64,000 nt of DNA from Deroplatys truncata. Its lineage: Eukaryota > Arthropoda > Insecta > Mantodea > Mantidae. The stretch lies in contig CM060988.1 in NCBI GenBank assembly GCA_030765065.1, positions 195,546,565-195,610,564 of the forward strand, given 5' to 3'. A program made the translations under genes and the position numbers. This document shows, piece by piece, positions 22,079 through 33,018 of this stretch. Within the stretch, counting starts at the first letter, position 1. Every line of letters begins with the position of its first letter. The notes below the pieces were generated by a model. That model saw only the letters and a list, made by a program, of their open reading frames with translations. It was not told the DNA's origin and did no database searches.

Positions 22079-22800
22079 TATATTTGTTTCTGCTTTAAAA
22101 ATCAATTACTAAAAAACACGCAAGAGAATGAACACTTTATGACAGTTTGTTTAATTATTTTAAATTGCTTTAATTGTTTAAATTAAATGAAAGCTCCATT
22201 GTGTAGAGGATTGTTAAAAAACCAAAAACGCTAAGAAAGAAAGAAAAAAAAAATGAAATTTTAAAATGAACATTTTTAATTCTAGTTTGTTACCTTTTTG
22301 CATATATGGGAAGACAGCCACAATAGGTACCAAAATTGAAAATAAATTTTGAAATTGTAGCTTCTGAATATTTCTCCAAAGTCCATTTTCCTCAGGTTTC
22401 CACATTTCAATGGTATATTCTCTTTAAACAGTTTATTTTAAAAAATATGTGCAGTATTTCTGCAGTCAGTTTTTTGTCGTTGTTTGTGGTTTCACATATA
22501 TATAAAATCCCAGATGGAGAAAATATAAACAGGAAGGATGTATTCAAATGAAAAGCAAATCCTGATAGAATAGCCTTTATTAGACATTTATTATTCACCC
22601 AACTGTTATGCACTTTATGCAAAGATGCAATTCAGAAATCTTGTAGGTGACCTTGACTGAATGATAGAGCATACTTTAATGTTTAAGTAGCAAAGACAAG
22701 CCATGCAAAGAGCCTCATAGCTTAATGCTAACATTGCAAGTTCTCTGCTCTGTGACTACACAAAGTTGGAAGAAACAAAGGCTGTAGCATTTCAACCCAA
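22079..22800. other. AT-rich, no gene seen
   Basis: Precedes the tandem array. The short frames here have no recognisable signature. Confidence 0.35.
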
Positions 22801-23877
22801 ATAACTGACTGTCATTCATCAACTGCAGCAATAGATTTAGCAAGGGATATTACACAAAATGCAAGCAAGAGTACAACATTTACCCCATTTCCTCAGAAAC
22901 TGTTACGCAGATAATGGCCCATATTCATCAACTGCATGAGGAATGGAGGCTTCTTCAGGTCTACATCAGGGAGACTTTCATAAACTGTGAGTAGAATAGC
23001 ATTTACTATACCAATTGCTCCAATTCCTAACAAGTGTTATTCAGATGCTCAACCATCTACAGTGAAATAGAGGCTTCTTTAGGTCTGTGTCAGTAGGACT
23101 TTCATTAAACTGTAAGACAATCACATTTTTTATGGTATTTGCTCAATTTTCTCAGAGAGTCTTGTTCAGATACTGGTGCTCATACATCAGTTACAGCAAA
23201 ATGAAGGTTTCTTCAGACTTATGCCACTGGGACGTTCAAAAACTGTGAGTAAGACCATGACTTTTGCCATAGTACTTACTCCATTACCTCAGAGAGCCTT
23301 GTTCAAATACTAAGCTCATCCATCTGCTACAGCAAAATGGAGGTTTCTTCAGATTTATGCCAGTGGGACTTTCATAAACTGTGAGTAAGACTATGAAATT
23401 TGCTACGCTAGTTGCTTCATTTCCTCAGAGAGCCTTATTCAAATACTAAGCTCATCCATCTGCTACAGCAAAATGAAGGTTTCTTCAGACTTATGCCAGT
23501 GGGACGTTCAAAAACTGTGAGTAAGACTATGACTTTTGCCATAGTACTTACTTCCATTCCCTCAGAGAGTCATGTTCAGGTACTACTAGTCATCTATCAG
23601 CTACAGTGGAATGCAGGCTTCTTCAGGCATATGCCAGTGAAACTGTCACAAACAGTAAGAGGATGGTATTTATTACAGTGGATGCTTCATTTCCTTAGAG
23701 CCTTATTCAGATACTGCCGCTTATCCATCAGCTTCAGGAGAATGTAGGGTTCTTCAGGTCTATACCAGTGGAATTTTCATAAACTCTGAGTAAGACAATC
23801 ACATTTACTATGGTAGTTGCTCCAATTCCTAATAACTCCTATTTAGACACTGGTGCTCACCATCAGCCACAGCAGTG

Positions 23878-24151
23878 TTGTCCTCCATGGTCTAGGGGTA
23901 CCATGCTAGCCTATAGTTCCCGAGGTCGTGGGGAAAACCCAGTGGAGGGTGATGGATTTTTTCAGGCATAAAAATCCTTCACATGGCTTCCTTTGGAAGG
24001 GAAGGAAAGTAAAGCCAGTGGTCTGGTGTCATAGATATATGGCAAACTTGATAAAGAGGCCTCTCAGCGAAATTTCTGGTCTTCACGCCCAATATAGAAT
24101 GGGATGCTAAGAAGCATAGTAGTAAAGAGCACCCATCAATGAAACTCAATT
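23878..24151 (+). mobile_element. SINE family A inside the array
   Basis: The head reads CCATGGTCTAGGGGTACCAT. The flanks repeat ATCAGC(C/T)ACAGCAG, a duplicated piece of the array unit. The insertion therefore postdates the local array units. Confidence 0.85.
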
Positions 24152-24152
24152 T

Positions 24153-26160
24153 AGTTATCAGCTACAGCAGAACCTAGTCTTCTTCAGGTCTATGCCAGTG
24201 GGACTTTCATAAACTGTGAGTAAGATGATGACATTTACTATAGTAGTTGCTTCAATTCCTAACAAGTTAGACACTGGTGCTGAGCATCAGCTAGAGTGAA
24301 ATAAAGGTTTCTTCAGGTCTATGCCAGTGGGACTTTCATAAACTGTGAGTAAGGTGATGACATTTACTATAGTAGTTGCTTCAATTCCTAACAAGTTAGA
24401 CACTGGTGCTGAGCATCAGCTAGAGTGAAATAAAGGTTTCTTCAGGTCTATGCCAGTGGGACTTTCATAAACTGTGAGTAAGGTGATGACATTTACTATA
24501 GTAGTTGCTTCAATTCCTAACAAGTTAGACACTGGTGCTGAGCATCAGCTAGAGTGAAATAAAGGTTTCTTCAGGTCTATGCCAGTGGGACTTTCATAAA
24601 CTGTGAGTAAGGTGATGACATTTACTATAGTAGTTGCTTCAATTCCTAACAAGTTAGACACTGGTGCTGAGCATCAGCTAGAGTGAAATAAAGGTTTCTT
24701 CAGGTCTATGCCAGTGGGACTTTCATAAACTGTGAGTAAGGTGATGACATTTACTATAGTAGTTGCTTCAATTCCTAACAAGTTAGACACTGGTGCTGAG
24801 CATCAGCTAGAGTGAAATAAAGGTTTCTTCAGGTCTATGCCAGTGGGACTTTCATAAACTGTGAGTAAGGTGATGACATTTACTATAGTAGTTGCTTCAA
24901 TTCCTAACAAGTTAGACACTGGTGCTGAGCATCAGCTAGAGTGAAATAAAGGTTTCTTCAGGTCTATGCCAGTGGGACTTTCATAAACTGTGAGTAAGGT
25001 GATGACATTTACTATAGTAGTTGCTTCAATTCCTAACAAGTTAGACACTGGTGCTGAGCATCAGCTAGAGTGAAATAAAGGTTTCTTCAGGTCTATGCCA
25101 GTGGGACTTTCATAAACTGTGAGTAAGGTGATGACATTTACTATAGTAGTTGCTTCAATTCCTAACAAGTTAGACACTGGTGCTGAGCATCAGCTAGAGT
25201 GAAATAAAGGTTTCTTCAGGTCTATGCCAGTGGGACTTTCATAAACTGTGAGTAAGGTGATGACATTTACTATAGTAGTTGCTTCAATTCCTAACAAGTT
25301 AGACACTGGTGCTGAGCATCAGCTAGAGTGAAATAAAGGTTTCTTCAGATCTACACCAGTGGGACACTCATAAACTGTGAGTAAGATGATGACATTTACT
25401 ATAGTAGTTGCTTCAATTCCTAACAAGTTAGACACTGGTGCTGAGCATCAGCTAGAGTGAAATAAAGGTTTCTTCAGATCTATACCAGTGGGACACTCAT
25501 AAACTGTGAGTAAGATGATGACATTTACTATAGTAGTTGCTTCAATTCCTAACAAGTTAGACACTGGTGCTGAGCATCAGCTAGAGTGAAATAAAGGTTT
25601 CTTCAGATCTATACCAGTGGGACTTTCATAAACTGTGAGTAAGATGATGACATTTACTATAGTAGTTGCTTCAATTCCTAACAAGTTAGACACTGGTGCT
25701 GAGCATCAGCTAGAGTGAAATAAAGGTTTCTTCAGATCTATACCAGTGGGACACTCATAAACTGTGAGTAAGATGATGACATTTACTATAGTAGTTGCTT
25801 CAATTCCTAACAAGTTAGACACTGGTGCTGAGCATCAGCTAGAGTGAAATAAAGGTTTCTTCAGGTCTATGCCAGTGGGACACTCATAAACTGTGAGTAA
25901 GATGATGACATTTACTATAGTAGTTGCTTCAATTCCTAACAAGTTAGACACTGGTGCTGAGCATCAGCTAGAGTGAAATAAAGGTTTCTTCAGGTCTATG
26001 CCAGTGGGACTTTCATAAACTGTGAGTAAGGTGATGACATTTACTATAGTAGTTGCTTCAATTCCTAACAAGTTAGACACTGGTGCTGAGCATCAGCTAG
26101 AGTGAAATAAAGGTTTCTTCAGATCTATACCAGTGGGACACTCATAAACTGTGAATAAGA
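24153..26160 (-). repeat. homogeneous 129-bp core of the exon-derived array
   Basis: The TATGCC/TATACC landmark recurs every 129 bp from 24,191 to 26,126, 15 intervals without any length change. Neighbouring units differ at only a few sites (GGTCTATGCC or GATCTATACC, ACTTTCAT or ACACTCAT, AAGGTGATG or AAGATGATG). The block from about 24,320 to 25,350 looks identical, and a second variant fills about 25,350-25,990. This pattern indicates recent local homogenisation. Confidence 0.95.
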
Positions 26161-26969
26161 CTGCTGCGGTAGTTGCTGCAATTCCTCAGAGAACCTTGTT
26201 CAGATACTAGTGCTCATCAATTAGGTACAGTAGAATGGAGGCTTCTTCAGGTTTATGCCAGTGGGACTGACACAAACTGAAAGGATTCTATTTATAACTG
26301 TAGTTGCTTCATTCCTTCAAAGAGTTTTGTTCAGATACTAGTGGTCATCCATCAGCTGTAGTCCAATGGAACCTTCTTCAGCGCTATGTCAATGGGACTG
26401 ACACAAACGGTGAGCAAACAAATGGTTGGAATTCACTACAGCAGTCACCCTTTTTCTTCAGAGACTGTTGTTTAAAATCAGTACCCACCACTGACTGCAA
26501 CAAAATGGTGGCTTCTTCATTGCTATGCCAGTGGGACTGACACAACTACAGGCAAAGGAATGGGTGAAATTTACTACGGTAGTTGTCCCATTTTCTCACA
26601 GACTTGTTCTGATACTGGTATCCTCTCACTGACTGGAACAGATGGTGGCTTCTTAAGGGTTATGCCAATGGAACAGCTATATGTACACCACCAGCAAGTA
26701 AATGGGAGAATACTAAGGGAATTGTCCTATTTGTTCAAAAGATGTTATGCAAACAATGTGACCATCCTTCAACTGCAGCAAAATGGAGGTTTCTTCAGGG
26801 GCATCCTAGTGATACTGTCACACATTGCTAGCAAGAGAATGGCATTTACAGCAGAGTTATTTCACTTCCTCTGGAATGTTTGTCCAGATGCTGATGGCTA
26901 CCTGTCAACTGCAGTGGAATGAAGGCTTCTTCAAGTGAGATTGACAGGCATAGTGAGCAATGTGGTATT

Positions 26970-27718
26970 TATTTAAAGGTGAGTCGGAATTGTTACACTA
27001 ACATCACTTAAGTTTACTCACTTAACATGTTTCGGGAAACGGTTGTTCCCATCCTCATAAGTTAATTCGACTGGCCCGTGTTGTTGGTGTTTCCGTTTTT
27101 TGGACTGGATACTGTGGTGGCATCTTGTGGTGGAGAAATGTACTTCCAGAGAAGATTTGGTGGCGGCAAATCAAAATTCATTAGATGTGTGTTGTGTTTT
27201 AGAATGGTGATCTTCTCCCATGCATCTAATTCGGCTGCAAATTTGGCTGGTTTGACTAATGTAATATTGGGTTTGATGTTGTGATTAGTGATCCAAAAAT
27301 GGTGTGAAACTGCAGATTTGTCCATTTGTTTGTATTTGATACATCTCATGTGCTCCTTTAGCCTAGTTTCTAGGTTTATTTTTGTCTTACCTATGTATAC
27401 TTTATTGCAATCTGAACAATTGATTTTATAGATTCCAGCTTTTTTGTCTTGTGGGATGGGGTCTTTTAACTTGTTACAAAGTAATTTCTCTATGTTAAAT
27501 TTGTTCTGTGGAGCTAGGCTGATGTTGTGTTTCATGAAAATCTTCTTAAATTTGTGAGATCCACCACAGTATCCAGTCCAAAAAATGGAAACACCAACAA
27601 CACGGGCCAGTCGAATTAACTTCTGAGGATGGGAACAACCATTTCCCGAAACATGTTAAGTGAGTAAACTTAAGTGATGTTAGTGTAACAATTCCGACTC
27701 ACCTTTAAATAAATTCAA
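26970..27718 (-). mobile_element. Penelope-like element fragment with inverted ends
   Basis: About 150 bp at the left end is repeated in reverse at the right end: AAAGGTGAGTCGGAATTGTT on the left and its complement on the right, continuing to the GGACTGGATACTGTGG region. Between them lies a minus-strand GIY-YIG frame, typical of Penelope-like elements. The reverse transcriptase part is absent. The right copy contains CTGAGGATGGGAACAACC, then TTTCCCGAAACATGTT, a hammerhead-ribozyme-like core. Such motifs are known in Penelope-like terminal repeats. Confidence 0.75.
27062..27535 (-). pseudogene. GIY-YIG endonuclease domain of a Penelope-like element
   Basis: An open 157-codon stretch. KKAGIYKINCSDCNKVYIGK is the GIY...YIG signature, followed by LETRLKEHMRC with the conserved Arg, and H and E further on (AAELDAWEKI). 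Upstream, KFNIEKLLCNKLKD resembles the linker from the reverse transcriptase part. In these elements the domain nicks target DNA for retrotransposition. The frame is intact in itself but lacks the polymerase, so the fragment is not autonomous. Confidence 0.85.
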
Positions 27719-27943
27719 TATACATCACTGTTTCTAGCTTCTTTTCATTACAATATCAACGTAATGTGGTTCTTTTCCTCAGATACCGTAGTTCAAATAC
27801 TGATGCTCATACATCAGCTGTAGAGGAATGGCGGCTTCTTCAAGGGTATGCCATTGGGATTGACACACATTAAGTACAACAAATATCAACCTTGGCATTT
27901 GTTGACAAGGTTGGCCCAGGAAGTATTGCCCAGACATTGAATC

Positions 27944-28188
27944 TCAACCATCACTGCAGCGGAATGGAGGCTTCTTCAGGGGTATACCAGTGGGACCATC
28001 AGAGTATTGACACACCCTGCGAGCAAGAGGGTGACATTTACTGTGGGGATTCCCCCATCTGCCCAGAAAGTGCATCCAGGAGGGGGTGTTTCCTTCAGAC
28101 AAAATCTCTAGTTTCTGCCAAGTCGCCCAAGGTATGCCATAACCTCCCTCGTCGTACAGCCGTGGCACTCGGACATACCTGTGACGAC
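27944..28188 (-). CDS. Vps62-like protein, exon 5 (terminal)
   Basis: Acceptor GGTCTGTTACAG; two bases complete a codon begun in exon 4. The frame then reads YVRVPRLYDEGGYGIPWATW, WMHFLGRWGNP, SKCHPLARRVC and DGPTGIPLKKPPF, ending with TGA at 27,944-27,946. These are C-terminal motifs of the Vps62/DUF946 type (W..F..RWG.P). The molecular function of the family is poorly defined; the name comes from a yeast vacuolar protein sorting gene. The last third of the exon is the parent of the tandem array that follows the stop. A poly(A) signal could not be chosen with confidence because array and insertion sequence follow at once. Confidence 0.88.
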
Positions 28189-29224
28189 CTGTAACAGACC
28201 ATCAACATGTACATAGGTTACCATTTAATTTAATTTTGTCTCAAGAATCTCTCCATAAAACAATAAACAGAGTTTGGAACCTTTTATTGAAGGCTTTGAG
28301 TAAAGCTGCAATATACTTAAACAGTTCTGTTGATAGCATTTTACACTTCCAGATGTACTTTTGCTGTATCATATGATAAAGACATGTATTTGTTAGTGGA
28401 TATGGTCTTATATTGTAGAATTTTATAACATGTTTTGAATAAAACACAGATTGAAAATTGAATAAATGCGATGCATTGCTAATAAAGAAACAATCCCACT
28501 ACTCTGCAATGAAATTCCTGCCTCCATAAGTTTGAATGTTTTTAGGGTATTATTAGCATGATAAAATGAAATTCAATTTCTGGCAGTTCTTATCATGTAC
28601 AATTTTTTGTTATTTTAATTTTAATTTTCTTATAATATATCAAGTAAAAATTATTAAAAATATGTCAACCACTCTTTGGTGAGAGACATATCCCGTCTGG
28701 TTCCTCTCACATTTCTTTAGTTTGTGTTTCATTTGGAAATGAAATCAATTTGAAGCTTTATTCTGGAGTAGAATGTTATGATTTTTAATTTAGTAAGAAA
28801 GTATTTACCATGTGGCATCGAGGATGTATAAATGAAAGAGAGAGAGTGAGAGAGAGAGAGGAAGGGAGGGGGAGGGGAGGGAGAGGGAGAGAGACACATG
28901 ATATTACAGAGTTTTGATTTTTGAGTGAAGAGCAAGGTGAACCAATTCTAAAGGATCTGTAGGAGGTACAAGGGATGCTAGAGCATCAGTATACTTACTG
29001 ACTATTGTTGGATGTTAAAGAGTGAAATATGTCAAGACAACACAAAAGAAAGAGGAGTAGGAGGACTTTCTCAACTAAGAAACAACAGGTGTAATATTTG
29101 CTATGATACATTGTGGTAATTTATGCATCCAGTAGTGAAGTAAACAAGACAAAACAGAGAAAAAATGCTCTACTGACATGTATGAACAACTTTATACATA
29201 ATATCAGCAAGTTGTGCTTTTTAG
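28189..29224. other. intron 4 sequence; GA-rich microsatellite
   Basis: AT-rich intron of the Vps62-like gene. A purine tract of GAGAGA and GGGAGG type lies at about 28,832-28,896. No other feature is supported. Confidence 0.6.
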
Positions 29225-30072
29225 TTTCTTTATCATGTACATAGTAGGTATAGCATTCCAGCCAAAAATTTGATAACAATGTTGCACCAGAAATACACGT
29301 TTTGCGGCCCCTGAATCCAAGAAAAGCATTTTCCATGTCTATGTGTCTGTCTGTGAACAACATAACTTAAAAACGAAAAGTTGGATCAATTCCAAACCTG
29401 GTATTTAAGTTCAGTACCATTCAAAGATGCGACATGAAGATTTTCAAGAAAATCTCCCTATGCTAAACTATCCTTTACATGGAACATTTTTAGAAACTTT
29501 TTATTTTCTAAAAATGGCTCTATCGATTTTGATTAAAGTACCACATATTAAAGATATTTACATCACAGATCTAATGTGTATCTTGAATTCTCTGGGAACA
29601 GCCTTTGAAATACTCTTCATTCGGAAGGAATTTTGTATAATCTTGTATAACTCATAAACGTTACGCAATAGACAAAAATGCGCTACATAGGAAATGTGGT
29701 ACACAATTGATTTCAAATAGCTTTTTCGTGGCATCAGTTTTTCCAAGATATCTGTTATTAATGGTTTGAACTGTTCAGTATTTTAGCCATTCTTTCAAAG
29801 TCCTGTCAGTATTCAGTTCCTTCTCATGATTGCATGGAAAACAGTATGTAATTTTAAGGCAGCACATAGCATCCACTTCTTAAACATTTGACTATCACTG
29901 TTCCCTTTGTATCTATAATAAAATGTATACTGTAGCTATTTCTACAAAGGTTTATTTGAATTCAAAACATAGTAGATATAAAAATAAGCATTAGTGAGAC
30001 TGGTTACAATATCCACTAATAAACGATAGAGGATAGAGAAAGTCATGTGAATGTATCACATCAGATTTTTTA
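29225..30072 (+). mobile_element. E1 family repeat, copy e (intron 4)
   Basis: Starts near AGTTTCTTTATCATG, keeps ACAACATAACTTAAAAACG and GGCTCTATCGATTTTGATTA, and ends TATCACATCAGATTTTTT. Moderately diverged and lacking a long GT run. Confidence 0.8.
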
Positions 30073-30229
30073 AAATATTGTTTCTAAATTTGAAATAAAA
30101 AAGTAAAACAAAAAAGACTGTGATGAGGTTCACATAATTATACAATACATTTAAAGTCATTTTGGAAAAAATACTGGCATGATGCAATTAAATGGACTAT
30201 AAATTCGGATTCACCACATTGAGATTATA

Positions 30230-31097
30230 CAGGATATTTCAGAAATACTTTTACAAACTTTGGGTATGGGTTCCTTACATCACAAGAAGGAAAAAGTTCA
30301 TATGAACATATGTCCCATAATCCAAACAATGGATTGGCTGTTTGTGCTACAAACCATCGGCAAAAGTTATCCCATGGTGGATAATCGGCAGGCGAAAGGC
30401 CCTGCACACGTTGAATGTGATATGGATACAGGAGCTGCTCGTGAAGTACCCTCCATGCTGTCACGTGTGATGTACCAGATGCCACAGACAATTGTCTTGT
30501 ACTGATACCTGGATCGTCTTCGACACACTTTAACATCTGTTCTTCGCATTCCGACGTACGAACAACTCTTGGTCTTCCTCGATCAATAGTCCATGGTGTA
30601 ACGGTTCCTATCTTAGCAAGGCTACGATAAACAGCGACAAACGTTGGATGACTTGGTTGTCTTCGGTCTGGAAACTCCATCTGATAGAGTCATGCAGCCT
30701 CACGTCCATTACCATTCGCGTGATCATACATAAAAATCATGTCTGCCTGTTCACGAAATGAATATCCAGCCATGGTGGAACGAAACACGTGCAGTTAACT
30801 CACTACATGTACACAATTGAAACAGACTAATGACAAATGACAAACCTAAACAAGTCTCCATGGCAACACTTCGCCATCTACCGTATGTATCACAATGGGT
30901 CAACGCCTTCTAGGAATGCTATGAGAAATGAAGTTTTGAGGTTGGACCCCGAAGGCCGTTGAACTCACACTTTCATTAAGACAGGAATAACGCAAAAACC
31001 AAGGAATATGGGACATACGTTCATATGAACTTTTTTCCTTTTTTTGATGTGAGGAACCCATACCTGAAGTTTGTAAAAGTATTTCTAAAACACCTGG
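30230..31097 (-). mobile_element. Tc1/mariner-superfamily element keeping only the N-terminal half
   Basis: Ends CAGGATATTTCAGAAATACT on the left and, on the minus strand from the right, CCAGGTGTTTTAGAAATACT are inverted, flanked by TA, and continue inward as TTTTACAAACTT and a GGGTTCCT(T/C)ACATCA stretch. The 0.87-kb body holds the start of a transposase on the minus strand. It lies in intron 4, the same strand as the host gene. Confidence 0.85.
30240..30778 (-). pseudogene. Tc1/mariner-like transposase N-terminal domain
   Basis: It starts MAGYSFREQADMIFMYDHAN. After an in-frame stop it continues from 30,680 as FPDRRQPSHPTFVAVYRSL, GRPRVVRT, DDPGISTRQLSVA and TAWRVLHEQLLYPYHIQRVQ. This is the paired-like HTH DNA-binding half of an insect transposase lineage. 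The DDE catalytic half is deleted. The relic at 58,018-58,960 is the complementary catalytic half of the same lineage. Confidence 0.8.
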
Positions 31098-31287
31098 TAT
31101 ACAATCACTTTATTTACTTTAGGCAACAATCATAAAGAGTAAATTCGTTGGTTAAAGTAATTGATTCAGCGGCTATTAATGACATATTTTCTGCAGTTTT
31201 ATGGAAATTTATTCAATTATAGAGTGAAAAAACAAAGGATATGCGGATTAGAATACTGTACGGAAATCGCATCCCTGTAATACTCAC

Positions 31288-31510
31288 CAGGAGCTGTCCA
31301 CAGACCATGGGACCCCTTGGCAGCAAATAAAACAGGGTGTTGTCCATTTGGTTGCATGAGATGTACTGTAGCAGGGAATGTGGGTCTCTGCACCACGCCC
31401 TTCCTCAACTCTTGGCGCTCGAACTTGAACTTGAGGGTCTTGGTGTCGAACCTGTAATAGGCCCCAGCATCGTGTGCTGACACATACATGGCTTCCGGAG
31501 TGCTCCGTCC
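31288..31510 (-). CDS. Vps62-like protein, exon 4
   Basis: Acceptor TTTTCTTGTGCAG and donor CTG/GTGAGTAT. It enters in phase 0 and leaves in phase 1. The frame reads GRSTPEAMYVSAHDAGAYYR, KFERQELRKGVVQRP, HPVLFAAKGSHGLW and ends TAPG. AHDAG and AKGSHGLW are the conserved middle motifs of the family. Phase and motif order fit exon 3 before and exon 5 after. No disabling change is seen. Confidence 0.9.
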
Positions 31511-31925
31511 CTGCACAAGAAAACTGAGTAGTTGCAATACAAATCAGAGTGATATTTATTTATGAATTAAGAAAGCAAAGTATTATTTAAACTCCTGTAG
31601 TAGACTAACAGTATTACTTTTCAAGAATAAATAATACGTTTTTTACTTTCTCTACTACGTATAGTAAGTAGGGGAAGTATTGTATTCCACCCAAAAATTC
31701 GATACCGAGATTTCACCGGAAATATATGTTTTGAGACCCCCTGAATCCAAAAAAAAAGTATTTTTAGAAAAAAGGTGCATGTTTGTGTCTGTGAACAGCA
31801 TAACTCAAAAATGAAAAGTTGGATGAATACCTAACTTGGTATTTAGGCTCAGTATCTTTCAAAGATGTGACACAAAGATTTTCAAGAAAATCCCCCCACC
31901 CCAAACCAACCTTTACATGGAACAT

Positions 31926-32219
31926 GTGGTCCTCTGAGGACTAGTGGTACCGTGCTAACCTCTAGTTCCCAAGGTAGCGGGTTCAAATCCGGTGGAGGGA
32001 GATGGATTTTTTTGGGTGTAAAAATCCTTGGCATGGCTTCCTTCAGAAGAAAAGTAAAGCCGGTGGTCCCGTGTGGTAGATTTACGGCACGTAAAAGAAC
32101 CTCAAGCCTGATAAAGGGCCCTCTGAGCAAAATTACCGATCTTTCACGCCCAATATAGAATGGGACGCTAAGGACCATAGTAGTTAAAGAGCGTTCATAA
32201 ATAACTCAATTTATTTTTA
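31926..32219 (+). mobile_element. SINE family A in E1 copy f
   Basis: Flanked by the duplicated E1 sequence ACATGGAACAT (31,915-31,925 and 32,220-32,230). The B box CGGGTTCAAATCCGG is intact. This is the best-preserved family A head in the window. Confidence 0.92.
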
Positions 32220-32500
32220 ACATGGAACATTTTTGGAAAATTTTTATTTTCTCAAAAATGGCCCTAACAATTTTGATTAAAAAATATATTTAAGATATTT
32301 TTATGATAAATATCTTGAATTTTCTGGGAATGTCCACAAAAGTCCGCTTCTTTCTGAATGGCATTTGCATAACTGGTAAACCGTGAGAGATCGACAAAAT
32401 TTTTCTACACAAAAAATGTAGAGCATGTTAAAACACACAATTTATGTCATATACTTTTTTTTGTGGAGTGAACCATTTCCAAGATATTCCTTGTTATTTG

Positions 32501-32714
32501 AAAATTCAATTGAGTTTTATTTATGGACGCTCTTTAACTGCTGTGGTCCTTAGCGTCCCATTCTATATTGGGCGTGAAAGACTGGTAATTTTGCTCAGAG
32601 GCTTCTTTACATGCCATAAATCTATGACATGGGCCCATCAGCTTTACTTCCCTTCTGAGGGAAGCCATGCTAAACATTTTTACGCCTGAAAAAATCTATT
32701 GCCCTCTGCCGGGT
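32501..32714 (-). mobile_element. 5'-truncated SINE family A in E1 copy f
   Basis: Flanked by the duplicated E1 sequence CTTGTTATTTG (32,490-32,500 and 32,715-32,725). It stops at the B box (CCCGGCAGAGGG), so the A box is missing, as expected for incomplete reverse transcription. Confidence 0.9.
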
Positions 32715-33018
32715 CTTGTTATTTGTTTGAATTTTCCAATACTTAAACTTTTTCTCAAATAGGAAATTGTTATTCATTCTTTTTATGTCCTGGACATGCA
32801 AAGAGAATGGAATACTCCACATAGCAATCAGCTCTTAAGATTTCACTATCGCTTAAAGCCTACCAATTTCCCTTGCATCTACAAGAAAATTAGCAATAAG
32901 ATAGTTTCTGCAAATGTTTCTCTTGATTAGCATGAAGTAGGTGGAGAATAAGCATTTGTAAAAATAGTTTGCACAAGAGTAGAGAAAGTCATGTGAGTGC
33001 AACACATCAGATTTTTTC

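Larger units (their letters stand above)
22800..27930 (-). repeat. tandem array derived from the terminal exon of the Vps62-like gene
   Basis: Units of about 126-138 bp share, in order, TCCATCAGCTACAGCA, ATGGAGGCTTCTTCAGG, TATGCCAGTGGGAC, CTGTGAGTAAGA and ACATTTACTATAGT. The host exon at 27,944-28,188 has the same blocks in the same order: CACTGCAGCGGAATGG, AGGCTTCTTCAGGGG, TATACCAGTGGGACC, CCTGCGAGCAAGAGG and TGACATTTACTGTGGG. On the minus strand several units still translate near the exon as SPTGIDLKKPLF where the gene has GPTGIPLKKPPF. The array lies downstream of the gene's stop. A SINE (23,878-24,151) and a Penelope-like fragment (about 26,970-27,718) interrupt it. Outer units are diverged in sequence and length. 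Confidence 0.85.
31640..33018 (+). mobile_element. E1 family repeat, copy f, split by two SINEs (intron 3)
   Basis: Starts TTACTTTCTCTACTACG after a T-run and ends AACACATCAGATTTTT. It would be about 0.87 kb without the inserts at 31,926-32,219 and 32,501-32,714 and their duplications. The internal GT run is short here (GTTTGTGTCTGTG). Confidence 0.85.

Noticed and set aside
23412-26922. Plus-strand frames of 78-120 codons in the tandem array
   Set aside because: They are antisense to the host exon from which the units derive, and they change with each unit's length.
22800-27930. CRISPR-like array
   Set aside because: The units are tandem with no unique spacers, and the sequence is clearly from an animal genome.
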